Positions 40,563 through 49,707 are shown, counted from the stretch's first letter. The stretch: DNA of 54,779 bases from Lachnospiraceae bacterium (GCA_024682835.1 JAIKYU010000150.1:1-54779); one strand, 5' to 3'. Notes: generated from the sequence alone by a model not told the origin. Numbers and translations: made by a program.

Positions 40563-41402
40563 ATGGCGATACTTGCGGATCAGCATGTGCACAGTCATCA
40601 TTCGGGGGATTCCACGGAGCGGATGGAAGCGGTTGCGGAGCGTGCCGTCCGGCTGGGAATGACGGATCTGTGCTTCACGGACCATAACGATTTTGATTAT
40701 CCCGATGTCGGAGATCCGCGGGTTACTCCGACGACCTTTTGTCTGGACACGGATGCCTATTATCGGGAATACCTGGATCTGCGCGCGCATTACGCCGGCA
40801 GGATCAGCCTGCAGTATGGTGTGGAGCTCGGCCTGCAGCCGCAGCTTGCCGGAGAAAACCGCGCATTCGCCGCATCAAAGCCCTTTGACCTGATCATTGC
40901 CTCGATCCATGTGGCAAACCGCAGGGATCCCTATTATCCGTCGTTTTATGAGGGCAGAACCGAGGAAGAGGCCATGCGGGAGATGCTGGAGGCGACGCTG
41001 GAAAACATAAGCCTTTATGATGATTTCGATGTGCTCGGACACCTGGATTACATCATCCGCTATTTTCCGAGCGGCAGACAGACTATGGATATGACGCCTT
41101 TTTCGGGCCTTCTGGACGATATCCTCCGCCTGCTTATCCTGCGCGGTCAGGGACTGGATCTGAACACCGCGCCGCTCTGGAAAAAAGGTTACCCGGAGAT
41201 GAATCCCTCGCGGCAGATTCTTACGCGATACAGAGAACTGGGCGGCCGAATCGTCACCTTCGGATCCGATGCCCATCAGGCTGAGCACGTGGGGGATGCC
41301 TTTGACCTGGCTGAAAAACTGGCGGTTGAAAGCGGGTTCACCGAGTACGCAGTCTTCAGAAATCGGAAACCGGATATGAGAAAACTGACGTCTGTCTCTT
41401 GA
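40563..41402 (+). CDS. PHP-domain phosphatase, histidinol-phosphatase-like
   Basis: A 279-residue PHP metallophosphoesterase. Metal-binding motifs are the N-terminal DQHVHSHHSGD, FTDHND, the central ASIHV, GHLDYI and the C-terminal GSDAHQ. The set matches the histidinol-phosphatase (HisK/HisJ) branch, which hydrolyses histidinol phosphate to histidinol, but no other his gene is nearby and other substrates are possible. AGGAGGAAGC precedes ATG 40563, which is clearly better than the in-frame ATG at 40542 inside mnmA. Probably co-transcribed with mnmA. Confidence 0.88.
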   Translation: MAILADQHVHSHHSGDSTERMEAVAERAVRLGMTDLCFTDHNDFDYPDVGDPRVTPTTFCLDTDAYYREYLDLRAHYAGRISLQYGVELGLQPQLAGENRAFAASKPFDLIIASIHVANRRDPYYPSFYEGRTEEEAMREMLEATLENISLYDDFDVLGHLDYIIRYFPSGRQTMDMTPFSGLLDDILRLLILRGQGLDLNTAPLWKKGYPEMNPSRQILTRYRELGGRIVTFGSDAHQAEHVGDAFDLAEKLAVESGFTEYAVFRNRKPDMRKLTSVS

Positions 41403-41426
41403 AAAATACAAAAGAATCAGTATAAT
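41399..41426 (+). promoter_or_regulatory. promoter of the branched-chain amino acid transport operon
   Basis: TTGAAA (41399-41404), a 16-base spacer and a consensus TATAAT (41421-41426). The leader to ATG 41489 is about 55 bases and shows no clear attenuator. Confidence 0.65.
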
Positions 41427-41488
41427 TGATTTAATTTTTTATCACTGTATTCGTATCCGCATGGGCGGGTACGGGAGGGGAGGAGATT

Positions 41489-42679
41489 ATGAAGAAATAT
41501 CGATTGATCAAGGCGGTTATCTCATCGGCAGCGGCTGTGGCGCTCACCTGCAGCCTCGCTGCCTGCGGCAATCCGTCCGCCGGCAATGAGGGCGCGATCC
41601 GGATCGGCGGTTCCGGGCCGCTGACGGGCCCCGCAGCCGTGTACGGCAATGCCGTCAAGGCTGCCGCGGAAATGGCTGTCGAGGAAGTGAACGCCAAAGG
41701 CGGTCTGCAGTTTGTGCTGGATTTTGAGGACGACACCCACGACGCGGAAAAAGCAGTCACAGCTTACGGCGTGCTCAAGGACTGGGGCATGCAGGTGTCT
41801 CTTGCGACGGTGACTTCCGCACCGGGCGCCGCAGTTGCTCCGATGTATCAGGATGATCGCATTTTCGCCATCACGCCGTCAGGCTCCTCGCTTGCCATTA
41901 TCTACCGCGATCCGGACAATGCGGCGGATCCTTACGGCAACATCTATCAGATGTGCTTTACCGACCCGAACCAGGGAATCGCGAGCGCAGACTATCTTTC
42001 GACGCACACCGATCTCGGCACGAAGATCGCTGTCATCTATAAGAACGATGACAACTATTCCAGCGGAATCTATGCGAAGTTTAAGAGCCAGGCGGAGGCA
42101 GACGGTCTGGAGATCGTCTACACGGGCACCTTTGATGATTCCAATGCGTCCGATTTCACGGTGCAGCTCAAGCAGGCACAGGATGCGGGCGCAGATCTGG
42201 TGTTCCTGCCGATCTACTATGATCCGGCATCTCTGATCCTGACACAGGCCAATCAGATGGGTTATGCGCCCACCTTCTTCGGCGTGGACGGTATGGACGG
42301 TATCCTCACGCTGGAGGGCTTTGACACATCCCTCGCGGAGGGTGTGTATCTGCTGACGCCCTTCTCAGCTGACGCGACGGATGATCTGACCAAAAACTTC
42401 ACGGATCATTATCAGAAAAAGATGAACGATGTCCCGAATCAGTTTGCCGCGGATGCCTACGACTGTGTCTATGCCATCGCGCAGGCCTGCGAATCGGCAG
42501 GCGTCACGCCTGACATGAGCGCCTCCGAGATCTGCGACAAGCTGACGGCACAGTTTACTTCCATGACCTTTAACGGCCTGACCGGTCAGAATGTGACCTG
42601 GTCCGCAAGCGGAGAGGTTTCCAAATCGCCCAAGGCGGTTGTCATCAAGGATGGCGTGTATGTAGGTGTCGATAACTGA
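41489..42679 (+). CDS. branched-chain amino acid ABC transporter, substrate-binding lipoprotein
   Basis: A 396-residue periplasmic-binding-type lipoprotein. The signal peptide ends in the lipobox SLAAC with lipidated Cys26. The mature part is a Leu/Ile/Val-binding-protein fold (IRIGGSGPLTGPAAVYGNAVKAAAEMAVEEVNAKGG is the family opening). It delivers an amino acid, probably Leu, Ile or Val, to the LivHM permease. GGGAGGGGAGGAG gives a strong ribosome binding site. It is the first of five transporter genes in the correct order for a Liv system. Related proteins bind other amides, so the ligand is inferred. Confidence 0.93.
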   Translation: MKKYRLIKAVISSAAAVALTCSLAACGNPSAGNEGAIRIGGSGPLTGPAAVYGNAVKAAAEMAVEEVNAKGGLQFVLDFEDDTHDAEKAVTAYGVLKDWGMQVSLATVTSAPGAAVAPMYQDDRIFAITPSGSSLAIIYRDPDNAADPYGNIYQMCFTDPNQGIASADYLSTHTDLGTKIAVIYKNDDNYSSGIYAKFKSQAEADGLEIVYTGTFDDSNASDFTVQLKQAQDAGADLVFLPIYYDPASLILTQANQMGYAPTFFGVDGMDGILTLEGFDTSLAEGVYLLTPFSADATDDLTKNFTDHYQKKMNDVPNQFAADAYDCVYAIAQACESAGVTPDMSASEICDKLTAQFTSMTFNGLTGQNVTWSASGEVSKSPKAVVIKDGVYVGVDN

Positions 42680-42700
42680 TCTGGACGATCGGGAGAGCAT

Positions 42701-43576
42701 ATGGACTTTTTATCCTATCTGATCAACGGCCTGGGGCTGGGCAGCGTGTATGCGATCATCGCCCTGGGATACACAATGGTTTACGGTATCGCCAAGATGC
42801 TGAATTTTGCGCACGGCGATGTCATCATGGTGGGCGCTTACGTGGCGTTCTTCGCGATCAGCAATCTTGGACTGCCGCTTTTGCCGGCAGTCCTTCTCTC
42901 GATCGCGGTGTGTACGGTGCTGGGCGTCGTGATCGAGCGCCTGGCCTACAAGCCGTTACGCGCAGCATCATCCCTTTCGGTGCTGATCACCGCGATCGGT
43001 GTCAGCTATTTTCTGCAGAATGCCGCGCAGCTGCTGTGGTCCTCTTCGACCAAGGTCTTCCCGTCCGTCATCTCAAACGGCGGCATTTCCTGGAACGGAC
43101 TCACGGTTTCCTGGCTCACGCTCATTACCATCAGCGTCTGCGTGCTGGTGATGATCTGTCTGGTGCTGTTTATCAATCGTACAAAAACCGGACGTGCCAT
43201 GCGCGCCTGTTCGGAGGACAAGGGCGCTTCCACGCTCATGGGCATCAACGTCAATCTCATGATTTCCATCACCTTTGCCATCGGCTCGGGACTGGCGGCG
43301 ATCGCATCGGTTCTTCTGTGCGCCGCGTATCCTTCAGTGTTTCCGACCCTGGGCGCGATGCCCGGCATCAAGGCGTTTACGGCCGCTGTTTTCGGCGGTA
43401 TCGGATCCATACCGGGCGCCTTTCTCGGCGGTTTGCTGCTGGGGGTCATCGAGATCTTCGCAAAGGCCTATATCTCCACGCAGCTGTCGGATGCCATCGT
43501 GTTTGCCGTGCTGATTCTCGTGCTGTTAATCAAGCCGACAGGACTGCTCGGTAAACGGATTCGGGAAAAGGTGTGA
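42701..43576 (+). CDS. livH: branched-chain amino acid ABC transporter permease LivH
   Basis: A 291-residue integral membrane permease with about eight hydrophobic segments. Family signatures are the N-terminal INGLGLGSVYAIIALGYTMVYGIAKMLNFAHGD and the C-terminal AFTAAVFGGIGSIPGAFLGGLLLGVIE, near the ATPase-coupling EAA-like loop. It forms the translocation channel with LivM. GGGAG lies 6 bases before the ATG. It begins 21 bases after the binding protein gene. Confidence 0.95.
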   Translation: MDFLSYLINGLGLGSVYAIIALGYTMVYGIAKMLNFAHGDVIMVGAYVAFFAISNLGLPLLPAVLLSIAVCTVLGVVIERLAYKPLRAASSLSVLITAIGVSYFLQNAAQLLWSSSTKVFPSVISNGGISWNGLTVSWLTLITISVCVLVMICLVLFINRTKTGRAMRACSEDKGASTLMGINVNLMISITFAIGSGLAAIASVLLCAAYPSVFPTLGAMPGIKAFTAAVFGGIGSIPGAFLGGLLLGVIEIFAKAYISTQLSDAIVFAVLILVLLIKPTGLLGKRIREKV

Positions 43577-43589
43577 CGGAGGGCCGCGG

Positions 43590-44672
43590 ATGAAAACAAA
43601 AAAGAAACTGCCGGCGCTGATGTCGGCCAAATATCGCGGAAGGACGGCCTCCTACGGCTGTGTGCTGGCCGGATGGCTGATTCTGGAAGTGATGATGCAT
43701 ACGGGCAATCTGTCCAGCCTTTTCACCAGTCTGCTGGTGCCGGTCTGCTGTTATATTGTGGCGGCGATCGGCCTGAATCTTAATGTCGGCGTGTCCGGCG
43801 AACTGAATCTGGGACAGGCCTGTTTCATGAGTGTCGGTGCATTTACCGCGGTCTGCCTCTCGGGCAGTCTCGCCCGGACGATTCCGGCGCCTCTTCCCAG
43901 ACTGATTCTGTCGATTCTTGCGGGAGCGCTGATCGCAGCGATCTTTGGCATCCTGATCGGCATTCCGGTCCTGAAGCTGGAGGGCGATTATCTTGCCATC
44001 GTGACGCTGGCATTCGGCCAAATCGTCAAGAGTCTGATCACAAATATGTATCTGGGTGTGGACGAGAACGGCTTTCATTTCAGCTTTGTGGACAATCAGG
44101 TGAACATGGCGCCGGGTGGAAAAATGCTGTTAAACGGCCCGATGGGAGCAACCGGAACGGAGCGGATCTCCACCTTCACGGCCGGGGTCATTCTGATCCT
44201 GCTGGCGCTCATCGTCGTCTATCATCTGATGTATTCGCGCAGCGGCCGCGCGATCATGGCGGCGCGCGACAACCGGATCGCGGCGGAGTCCGTCGGGATC
44301 GGGATCTTTAAGACGAAAATGCTGGCATTTGCCGTGTCCTCCTGCCTGGCAGGAGCGGCCGGCGCGTTGTACGGGCTGAATTATTCGACCCTCGTGCCGG
44401 CGAAATTTGATTTCAACACATCCATATTGCTGCTTGTCTATGTGGTTCTCGGCGGGCTGGGCAACATGACGGGAACCATTGTGGCGACGGTTGTGCTGGT
44501 GCTGCTGCCTGAGCTGCTTCGCTCCATGCAGGATTACCGGATGCTTATTTACGCGGTCGTTTTGATTCTCATCATGCTCTTAACCAACAACGAGACCCTG
44601 AAAACCTGGGTACAGAAGCTGAAAAAGCGCTATACGGCAAAAGGGGGGACGGCACATGACACAGAATCGTAA
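43590..44672 (+). CDS. livM: branched-chain amino acid ABC transporter permease LivM
   Basis: A 360-residue permease partner of LivH with about ten hydrophobic segments. The conserved LNLNVGVSGELNLGQACFMSVGAFTA and the C-terminal KLAFAVSSCLAGAAGALYG-like stretch (MLAFAVSSCLAGAAGALYG) identify it. A basic N-terminal tail of about 28 residues precedes the first helix. Its 3' end overlaps livG by 17 bases, showing tight coupling of the permease and ATPase. Confidence 0.95.
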   Translation: MKTKKKLPALMSAKYRGRTASYGCVLAGWLILEVMMHTGNLSSLFTSLLVPVCCYIVAAIGLNLNVGVSGELNLGQACFMSVGAFTAVCLSGSLARTIPAPLPRLILSILAGALIAAIFGILIGIPVLKLEGDYLAIVTLAFGQIVKSLITNMYLGVDENGFHFSFVDNQVNMAPGGKMLLNGPMGATGTERISTFTAGVILILLALIVVYHLMYSRSGRAIMAARDNRIAAESVGIGIFKTKMLAFAVSSCLAGAAGALYGLNYSTLVPAKFDFNTSILLLVYVVLGGLGNMTGTIVATVVLVLLPELLRSMQDYRMLIYAVVLILIMLLTNNETLKTWVQKLKKRYTAKGGTAHDTES

Positions 44673-45429
44673 GCCCGTCCTGGAGGTCCGGGAGTTGGGA
44701 ATTGATTTCGGCGGCCTTTCCGCCGTCAACGATTTCAACATGGAGGTGTACGAAGGCGAGATTGCCGGCCTCATCGGCCCCAACGGCGCCGGCAAGACAA
44801 CGGTCTTCAACATGCTGACCAAGGTTTATCAGCCGACCCGCGGGACGATCCTTTTTGACGGGGAGGATACCGCCAAAAAGACGGTCGTGGAGATGAATCA
44901 CGCCGGAATTGCGCGCACCTTCCAGAATATCCGCCTGTTTTCCGGCCTTTCCGTTCTGGACAATGTCAGAACCGGTTTTCACGGGCGTGTGGTTTATTCG
45001 CCGGTTGCGGCGGTTCTGCGCCTTCCGTCCTATCGCGCAAAGGAGCGGGAGATCGAGGAAAAATCCCGGGAACTGCTTTCCATTTTCGGATTGGAGGAGG
45101 AAGCGGACAACCTGGCTTCCAATCTGCCGTACGGCGCGCAGCGAAGACTGGAAATCGCGCGTGCGCTGGCGACAGGGCCGAAGCTGCTTCTGCTGGACGA
45201 GCCCGCTGCGGGTATGAATCCGCAGGAGACGGAGGAACTGATGCAGATGATCCGCCTGGTTCGCGATCATTTTCACACCTCCATCCTTCTGATTGAACAT
45301 GACATGAAGCTCGTGATGGGCATCTGTGAGCGGATCACGGTGCTCAATTACGGAATGATGCTTGCACAGGGCACGCCGGAGGAGATCCAGTCCAATCCGG
45401 AGGTGATCAAGGCGTATCTGGGCGAGTGA
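44656..45429 (+). CDS. livG: branched-chain amino acid ABC transporter ATP-binding protein LivG
   Basis: A 257-residue ATPase. Walker A is GPNGAGKTT, the signature region is LPYGAQRRLEIARAL, Walker B is LLLLDEPAAGMNP and the switch His is in LIEHDMKLVM. The LivG-type signature LPYGxQR differs from the usual LSGGQ, as is normal for this subfamily. It powers uptake together with LivF. The start overlaps livM, with GGGGGG upstream. Confidence 0.95.
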   Translation: MTQNRKPVLEVRELGIDFGGLSAVNDFNMEVYEGEIAGLIGPNGAGKTTVFNMLTKVYQPTRGTILFDGEDTAKKTVVEMNHAGIARTFQNIRLFSGLSVLDNVRTGFHGRVVYSPVAAVLRLPSYRAKEREIEEKSRELLSIFGLEEEADNLASNLPYGAQRRLEIARALATGPKLLLLDEPAAGMNPQETEELMQMIRLVRDHFHTSILLIEHDMKLVMGICERITVLNYGMMLAQGTPEEIQSNPEVIKAYLGE

Positions 45430-45463
45430 TAAAACAGTGTTTTATAGAGGTGAGTGACGGGGT

Positions 45464-46168
45464 ATGCTTAAGATATCGGACCTGAAGGTCAGCTATGGAA
45501 TGATCGAGGCCATCAAGGGGATCTCCTTTGAGGTCAACAACGGGGAGATCGTAACTCTGATCGGAGCAAACGGCGCCGGCAAGACCACGACGATGCACGC
45601 AATCTCGGGTCTTCTGAAGCCGCGCGGAGGAAGCATCACCCTGGACGGCACGGAGCTTACGAAGCTGCCTCCCCACAGAATTGTCAGTATGGGGCTTGCA
45701 CAGGTTCCGGAGGGCAGACGCGTCTTTGCCCAGCAGACGGTGGAAGAGAATCTGGCGCTCGGCGCCTATTCCAGAAAGGACAAAAATGAGACGGCCTCTG
45801 ATCTTACAGAGGTGTTTACGCTGTTTCCGCGGCTTTTGGAACGCAGAAAGCAGATGGCAGGGACGCTCTCGGGCGGAGAACAGCAGATGCTCGCCATGGG
45901 CAGAGCACTGATGGCCAGACCGTCGATTCTGCTTCTGGATGAGCCCTCCATGGGGCTTTCACCGCTTCTGGTATCGGAGATCTTCCACATCATTGAGGAG
46001 ATCAACCGGAAGGGCACGACAATCCTGCTTGTGGAGCAGAATGCGAAGCGGGCGCTTGCGATTGCGGACAGAGCGTACGTGCTGGAGACGGGACTGATCA
46101 CTCTGAGCGGCACGGGCAGCGAACTGGCAAATGATGAACGGGTGAAGAAGGCATATCTGGGAGGGTAA
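45464..46168 (+). CDS. livF: branched-chain amino acid ABC transporter ATP-binding protein LivF
   Basis: A 234-residue ATPase. Walker A is GANGAGKTT, the signature is LSGGEQQMLAMGRAL, Walker B is ILLLDEPSMGLSP and the switch His position holds Gln (LVEQNAKRAL), as is usual for LivF. It completes the five-gene transporter. GAGGTGAG lies upstream of ATG 45464. The CBS-ACT gene begins 4 bases after the stop, so that gene is almost certainly in the same operon. Confidence 0.95.
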   Translation: MLKISDLKVSYGMIEAIKGISFEVNNGEIVTLIGANGAGKTTTMHAISGLLKPRGGSITLDGTELTKLPPHRIVSMGLAQVPEGRRVFAQQTVEENLALGAYSRKDKNETASDLTEVFTLFPRLLERRKQMAGTLSGGEQQMLAMGRALMARPSILLLDEPSMGLSPLLVSEIFHIIEEINRKGTTILLVEQNAKRALAIADRAYVLETGLITLSGTGSELANDERVKKAYLGG

Positions 46169-46172
46169 GACT

Positions 46173-46853
46173 ATGTACGTCAAAGACCACATGACAGCGG
46201 ATCCGATTACGATTTCCGGGGAAACCGTGATTTCCAAGGCGGTGGAGATCATGCGCAAAAACCAGTTTCACCGTCTTCCGGTTACGGATGAGAAGGGAAA
46301 GCTGGTCGGGCTGATTACCGGCGGACTGGTGGAGGAGCAGAGCGGTCAGAAAAACACCTCACTGTCCATATTTGAGTTGAACTATCTGCTGTCGAGAACG
46401 ACGGTATCGGATATCATGATCCGTGATGTGACGACGATCCATGAGGATGTCTTTCTCGAGGAGGCCGCGCAGGTCATGATTGACAAGGAGATTTCCGTCC
46501 TGCCGGTGGTGGACGCTCAGATGCGCGTCATCGGAATCATCACGGAAAAGGACATCTTCCAGGCCTTCAATGATCTGCTGGGACACCGGCATCGCGGGAC
46601 GCGGTTCATCGTCCCCTGCGAGGACCATCCGGGCTTCCTTGTGAATGTCGCGAAATGCTTTGCGGACAACGATGCCAATCTGGAGTCGATTGCGGTCTAT
46701 CATTCAAAGGAGCGCGGGACGGAGCTGCTGATCAAGGCAACCGGGGAAATTTCCGTGGAGAACATGACAAAGATCCTGACCGATGCCGGCTATCGGGTCA
46801 CCGGAATCGCACAGACCCTGGAGGACGGAACGGTCAAACACTTTTCGGCATAA
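46173..46853 (+). CDS. CBS-pair and ACT domain regulatory protein (AcuB-like)
   Basis: A 226-residue cytoplasmic protein with two CBS motifs (about residues 5-60 and 78-135, each opening with the M-x-x-x-x/T-I pattern, as in HMTADPITISGETVISKAVEIM and IMIRDVTTIHEDVFLEEAAQVM). A C-terminal ACT-like domain (about 143-215) follows. CBS pairs bind adenine nucleotides and ACT domains bind amino acids. Directly behind a Liv transporter, it may sense cell energy state and branched-chain amino acids. No enzymatic or DNA-binding part is seen, so its target is unknown. No terminator is visible before the gap promoter. Confidence 0.88.
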   Translation: MYVKDHMTADPITISGETVISKAVEIMRKNQFHRLPVTDEKGKLVGLITGGLVEEQSGQKNTSLSIFELNYLLSRTTVSDIMIRDVTTIHEDVFLEEAAQVMIDKEISVLPVVDAQMRVIGIITEKDIFQAFNDLLGHRHRGTRFIVPCEDHPGFLVNVAKCFADNDANLESIAVYHSKERGTELLIKATGEISVENMTKILTDAGYRVTGIAQTLEDGTVKHFSA

Positions 46854-46909
46854 GGCGCTTACGACAAAACAGTAACAGTTGGAATTCATAAAAGTTTCAC
46901 ACTTATGTC

Positions 46910-46938
46910 TTGAATTTTCACGGACGATTCGCTAGAAT
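46910..46938 (+). promoter_or_regulatory. strong promoter for gap
   Basis: TTGAAT (46910-46915), a 17-base spacer and TAGAAT (46933-46938). The leader to ATG 46987 is about 42 bases with a good AGGAGG. Confidence 0.75.
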
Positions 46939-46986
46939 GAAATCTGTTGGTTTCAACAAATTTTTCAATACTCAGGAGGAAATACC

Positions 46987-48024
46987 ATGGCAGTAAAAGT
47001 AGCAATCAACGGTTTTGGACGTATCGGTCGTCTTGCTTTCCGCCAGATGTTCGGCGCAGAGGGTTATGAAGTGGTCGCGATCAACGATCTGACGAGCCCC
47101 AAGATGCTTGCGCACCTGCTCAAGTATGACACCGCACAGGGCGGTTATGCCGGCAAGTTCGGCGAGAATCTTCACACGGTCGATTTTGATGATGATGCAA
47201 ACACGATCACCGTGGACGGCAAGACGCTGAAGATCTACAAGGAGCCCGATGCGAACAACTGCCCTTGGGGCGAGATCGGCGTGGATGTGGTTCTGGAGTG
47301 CTCCGGCTTCTACACCTCCAAGGAAAAGGCACAGGCTCATATCAACGCCGGTGCAAAGAAGGTCGTCATCTCCGCGCCTGCCGGCAATGATCTGCCGACC
47401 ATCGTATACAACGTCAACCACAAGACCCTGACCAAGGATGACAAGATCATCTCCGCGGCGAGCTGCACGACCAACTGCCTGGCTCCCATGGCGAAGGCTC
47501 TCAATGACTTCGCACCGATCCAGTCCGGTATCATGTGCACGATCCACGCCTACACCGGCGATCAGATGATCCTTGACGGACCGCAGCGCAAGGGCGATCT
47601 CCGCAGATCCCGCGCGGGTGCTGCCAACATCGTTCCCAACAGCACGGGTGCTGCGAAGGCCATCGGCCTGGTCATCCCTGAGCTCAACGGTAAGCTTATC
47701 GGTGCAGCACAGCGCGTTCCCACTCCGACCGGTTCCACGACCCTTCTGTTCGCGGTTATCGACAAGAAGGATGCCAAGAAGGAAGATATCAATGCTGCCA
47801 TGAAGGCTGCTGTGACCGAGTCCTTCGGCTACACCGAGGATCAGATCGTTTCCTCCGATATCATCGGCATGCGCTACGGCTCCCTGTTCGATGCCACGCA
47901 GACCATGGTCTCCCCGATGGAAGACGGCAAGACCCTCGTTGAGGTCGTGTCCTGGTACGACAACGAGAATTCCTACACCAGCCAGATGGTAAGGACGATT
48001 AAATACTTCGCAGAGCTGGGATGA
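46987..48024 (+). CDS. gap: glyceraldehyde-3-phosphate dehydrogenase
   Basis: A 345-residue type I GAPDH that oxidises glyceraldehyde 3-phosphate to 1,3-bisphosphoglycerate with NAD+. The N-terminal [15 protein letters not shown]ossmann motif and the catalytic Cys in [12 protein letters not shown] are intact. Codon use is visibly biased, with preferred codons such as AAG, AAC and ATC, as expected for a highly expressed gene. CAGGAGGAA is ideally placed. A structured repeat element begins right at its stop codon and separates it from pgk. Confidence 0.98.
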   Translation: MAVKVAINGFGRIGRLAFRQMFGAEGYEVVAINDLTSPKMLAHLLKYDTAQGGYAGKFGENLHTVDFDDDANTITVDGKTLKIYKEPDANNCPWGEIGVDVVLECSGFYTSKEKAQAHINAGAKKVVISAPAGNDLPTIVYNVNHKTLTKDDKIISAASCTTNCLAPMAKALNDFAPIQSGIMCTIHAYTGDQMILDGPQRKGDLRRSRAGAANIVPNSTGAAKAIGLVIPELNGKLIGAAQRVPTPTGSTTLLFAVIDKKDAKKEDINAAMKAAVTESFGYTEDQIVSSDIIGMRYGSLFDATQTMVSPMEDGKTLVEVVSWYDNENSYTSQMVRTIKYFAELG

Positions 48025-48200
48025 TATAAGCCGTCAGGCGGCCGCACAGATGGCCGCGCTTGCACGGCCAGATGTGTGGACATCTGACGGCAAGACGACA
48101 TGAGCAATACAGCGACGCGAAACCGCAGGTGAGCGGCGCGAATTGCGAATGGCGGCGCCGATCGCGAGAGCTGCGAAGCAGCGTAGCGATCGGCTTATAT
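48024..48200 (+). repeat. structured intergenic repeat element, copy B
   Basis: A 177-bp element directly after gap, closed by ATATAA (48024-48029) with TTATAT (48195-48200). P1 is 48030-48091 (GCCGTCAG with CTGACGGC, then CCGCACA with TGTGTGG, tandem GA/GA, and apex TGGCCGCGC-TT-GCACGGCCA). The linker CGACATGAGCAA lies at 48096-48107 and TTGCGAATG at 48143-48151. P3 is 48157-48194 (GCCGATCGC with GCGATCGGC, inner GCTGC-GAA-GCAGC). Hairpin order, apical TT, GAA loop and both linkers match copy A, while the stem sequences differ. Confidence 0.8.
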
Positions 48201-48217
48201 CAGAGAATAGTCAATAA

Positions 48218-48248
48218 GCGGTCCGGTCCCTTTGGGCCGGGCCGCTTT
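48218..48248 (+). terminator. terminator-like hairpin in the pgk leader
   Basis: A 12-bp stem with two G-T pairs (GCGGTCCGGTCC with GGGCCGGGCCGC), loop CTTT, followed by TTTAG. It lies only about 10 bases before the pgk ribosome binding site. It could end gap transcripts, act as an attenuator, or stabilise a processed pgk end. Confidence 0.5.
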
Positions 48249-48271
48249 AGTAATCAAAAGGAGGTATACCC

Positions 48272-49507
48272 ATGTCACTCAACAAGAAAACCGTGGACGA
48301 TCTGTCCGTCAAGGGCAAGCGTGTCCTTGTCCGTTGCGATTTCAACGTCCCGCTTAAGGCCGGCGAGATCACTGATGAGACGCGAATTGTTGCGGCGCTT
48401 CCCACCATCAATAAGCTAATCTCCGGCGGAGCGAAGGTCATCCTCTGCTCCCACCTCGGCAAAGTGAAGAACGGCCCCAACGACGGCGAGAGCCTCGCAC
48501 CTGTCGCAAAGCGTCTCTCCGAGAAGCTCGGCAAGCCCGTTAACTTCGTCGCCGATTTCAATGTGACCGGTGAGGCGGCTACGGCGGCCGTGAACGCGAT
48601 GAACGAGGGCGATGTCGTCCTGCTTCAGAACACGCGCTTCCGCGGCAAGGAAGAGACCAAGCCCACCGAAGCGGGAGAGGCATTCGCGAAGGAGCTTGCG
48701 GATCTCGCGGACGACTATGTCTGCGATGCGTTCGGTTCCTCTCATCGCGCCCATGCATCCGTTTCCGTTGTCACGAAGTATATCAAGGAAAAGGGCGGCA
48801 ACAATGCGGTCGGTTACCTGATGCAGAAGGAGATCGATTTCCTCGGCAACGCGGTGGAGAATCCGGTTCGTCCTTTTGTCGCCATCCTCGGCGGCGCCAA
48901 GGTTGCTGACAAGCTCAACGTCATCAACAATCTTCTGGAGAAGTGCGATACGCTCATCATCGGCGGCGGCATGGCCTTCACCTTCTTAAAGGCACAGGGC
49001 TGCGAGATCGGCAAATCCCTGGTCGATGATGAGAAGCTTGACTATTGCAAGGAGATGATCGCGAAGGCAGAGAAGCTTGGCAAGAAGCTCCTGCTCCCGG
49101 TCGACACGGTCGTTGCGGACAGCTTCCCGGATCCGATCGACAAGGCGGATATCGCTGTCGCGACCGTGGATTCCGATAAGATTCCCGCGGACAAGGAAGG
49201 TCTTGATATCGGCGAGAAGACCCGCACCCTGTATGCGGATGCCGTCAAGAGCGCCAGGACCGTCGTCTGGAACGGCCCGATGGGCGTGTTCGAAAATCCG
49301 GTCCTCGCAGAGGGCACCAAGGCGGTCGCCAAGGCGTTGGCAGATACCGAAGCCACGACCATCATCGGCGGCGGTGACAGCGCGGCAGCGGTCAATCAGC
49401 TCGGCTTTGCTGACAAGATGAGCCACATTTCCACCGGCGGCGGCGCCTCCCTTGAATTTCTTGAGGGCAAGGAACTGCCGGGCGTGTGTGCGGCGGACGA
49501 TAAGTGA
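48272..49507 (+). CDS. pgk: phosphoglycerate kinase
   Basis: A 411-residue enzyme that transfers phosphate from 1,3-bisphosphoglycerate to ADP. The N-terminal VRCDFNVPL motif, the HLGKVK substrate loop, FLGNAV and the C-terminal GGGDSAAAV nucleotide loop with [14 protein letters not shown] are complete. Codon use is strongly biased, like gap. AAAGGAGG lies upstream of ATG 48272. It has the gap-pgk-tpiA order, with long structured spacers on both sides. Confidence 0.98.
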   Translation: MSLNKKTVDDLSVKGKRVLVRCDFNVPLKAGEITDETRIVAALPTINKLISGGAKVILCSHLGKVKNGPNDGESLAPVAKRLSEKLGKPVNFVADFNVTGEAATAAVNAMNEGDVVLLQNTRFRGKEETKPTEAGEAFAKELADLADDYVCDAFGSSHRAHASVSVVTKYIKEKGGNNAVGYLMQKEIDFLGNAVENPVRPFVAILGGAKVADKLNVINNLLEKCDTLIIGGGMAFTFLKAQGCEIGKSLVDDEKLDYCKEMIAKAEKLGKKLLLPVDTVVADSFPDPIDKADIAVATVDSDKIPADKEGLDIGEKTRTLYADAVKSARTVVWNGPMGVFENPVLAEGTKAVAKALADTEATTIIGGGDSAAAVNQLGFADKMSHISTGGGASLEFLEGKELPGVCAADDK

Positions 49508-49606
49508 ATATGACGAGCAACGCGAACGAGAATCTGCGAAGCAGATTCGAGTCTGCTTATGCGCGTTTAGAAAGATATTTTCAACTTAGCGTGTTTTTCA
49601 AACACG
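49508..49606 (+). repeat. degenerate third copy of the structured element and a second hairpin
   Basis: After pgk, CGAGCAAC (49514-49521) is followed by GAATCTGC-GAA-GCAGATTC (49530-49548), a perfect 8-bp hairpin with the same GAA loop as P3 of copies A and B. Hairpin P1 and the closing stem are missing. A further perfect hairpin, CGTGTTT-TTC-AAACACG, lies at 49590-49606. Confidence 0.55.
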
Positions 49607-49628
49607 GCGAATCTGGGTTCGTGTCGTT

Positions 49629-49670
49629 ACCGTTGCGTTTTTCATGAAGCGGGAACGCCCGCCGAACGGT
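49629..49670 (+). promoter_or_regulatory. hairpin in the tpiA leader
   Basis: ACCGTT (49629-49634) pairs with AACGGT (49665-49670), enclosing GCGGG-AACG-CCCGC (49649-49662). It ends about 27 bases before the tpiA ribosome binding site. Whether it regulates tpiA or is part of the repeat remnant is unknown. Confidence 0.4.
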
Positions 49671-49707
49671 CGAACTCAGGATGAGCCTTTTCGAAAGGAG
49701 AAATATC

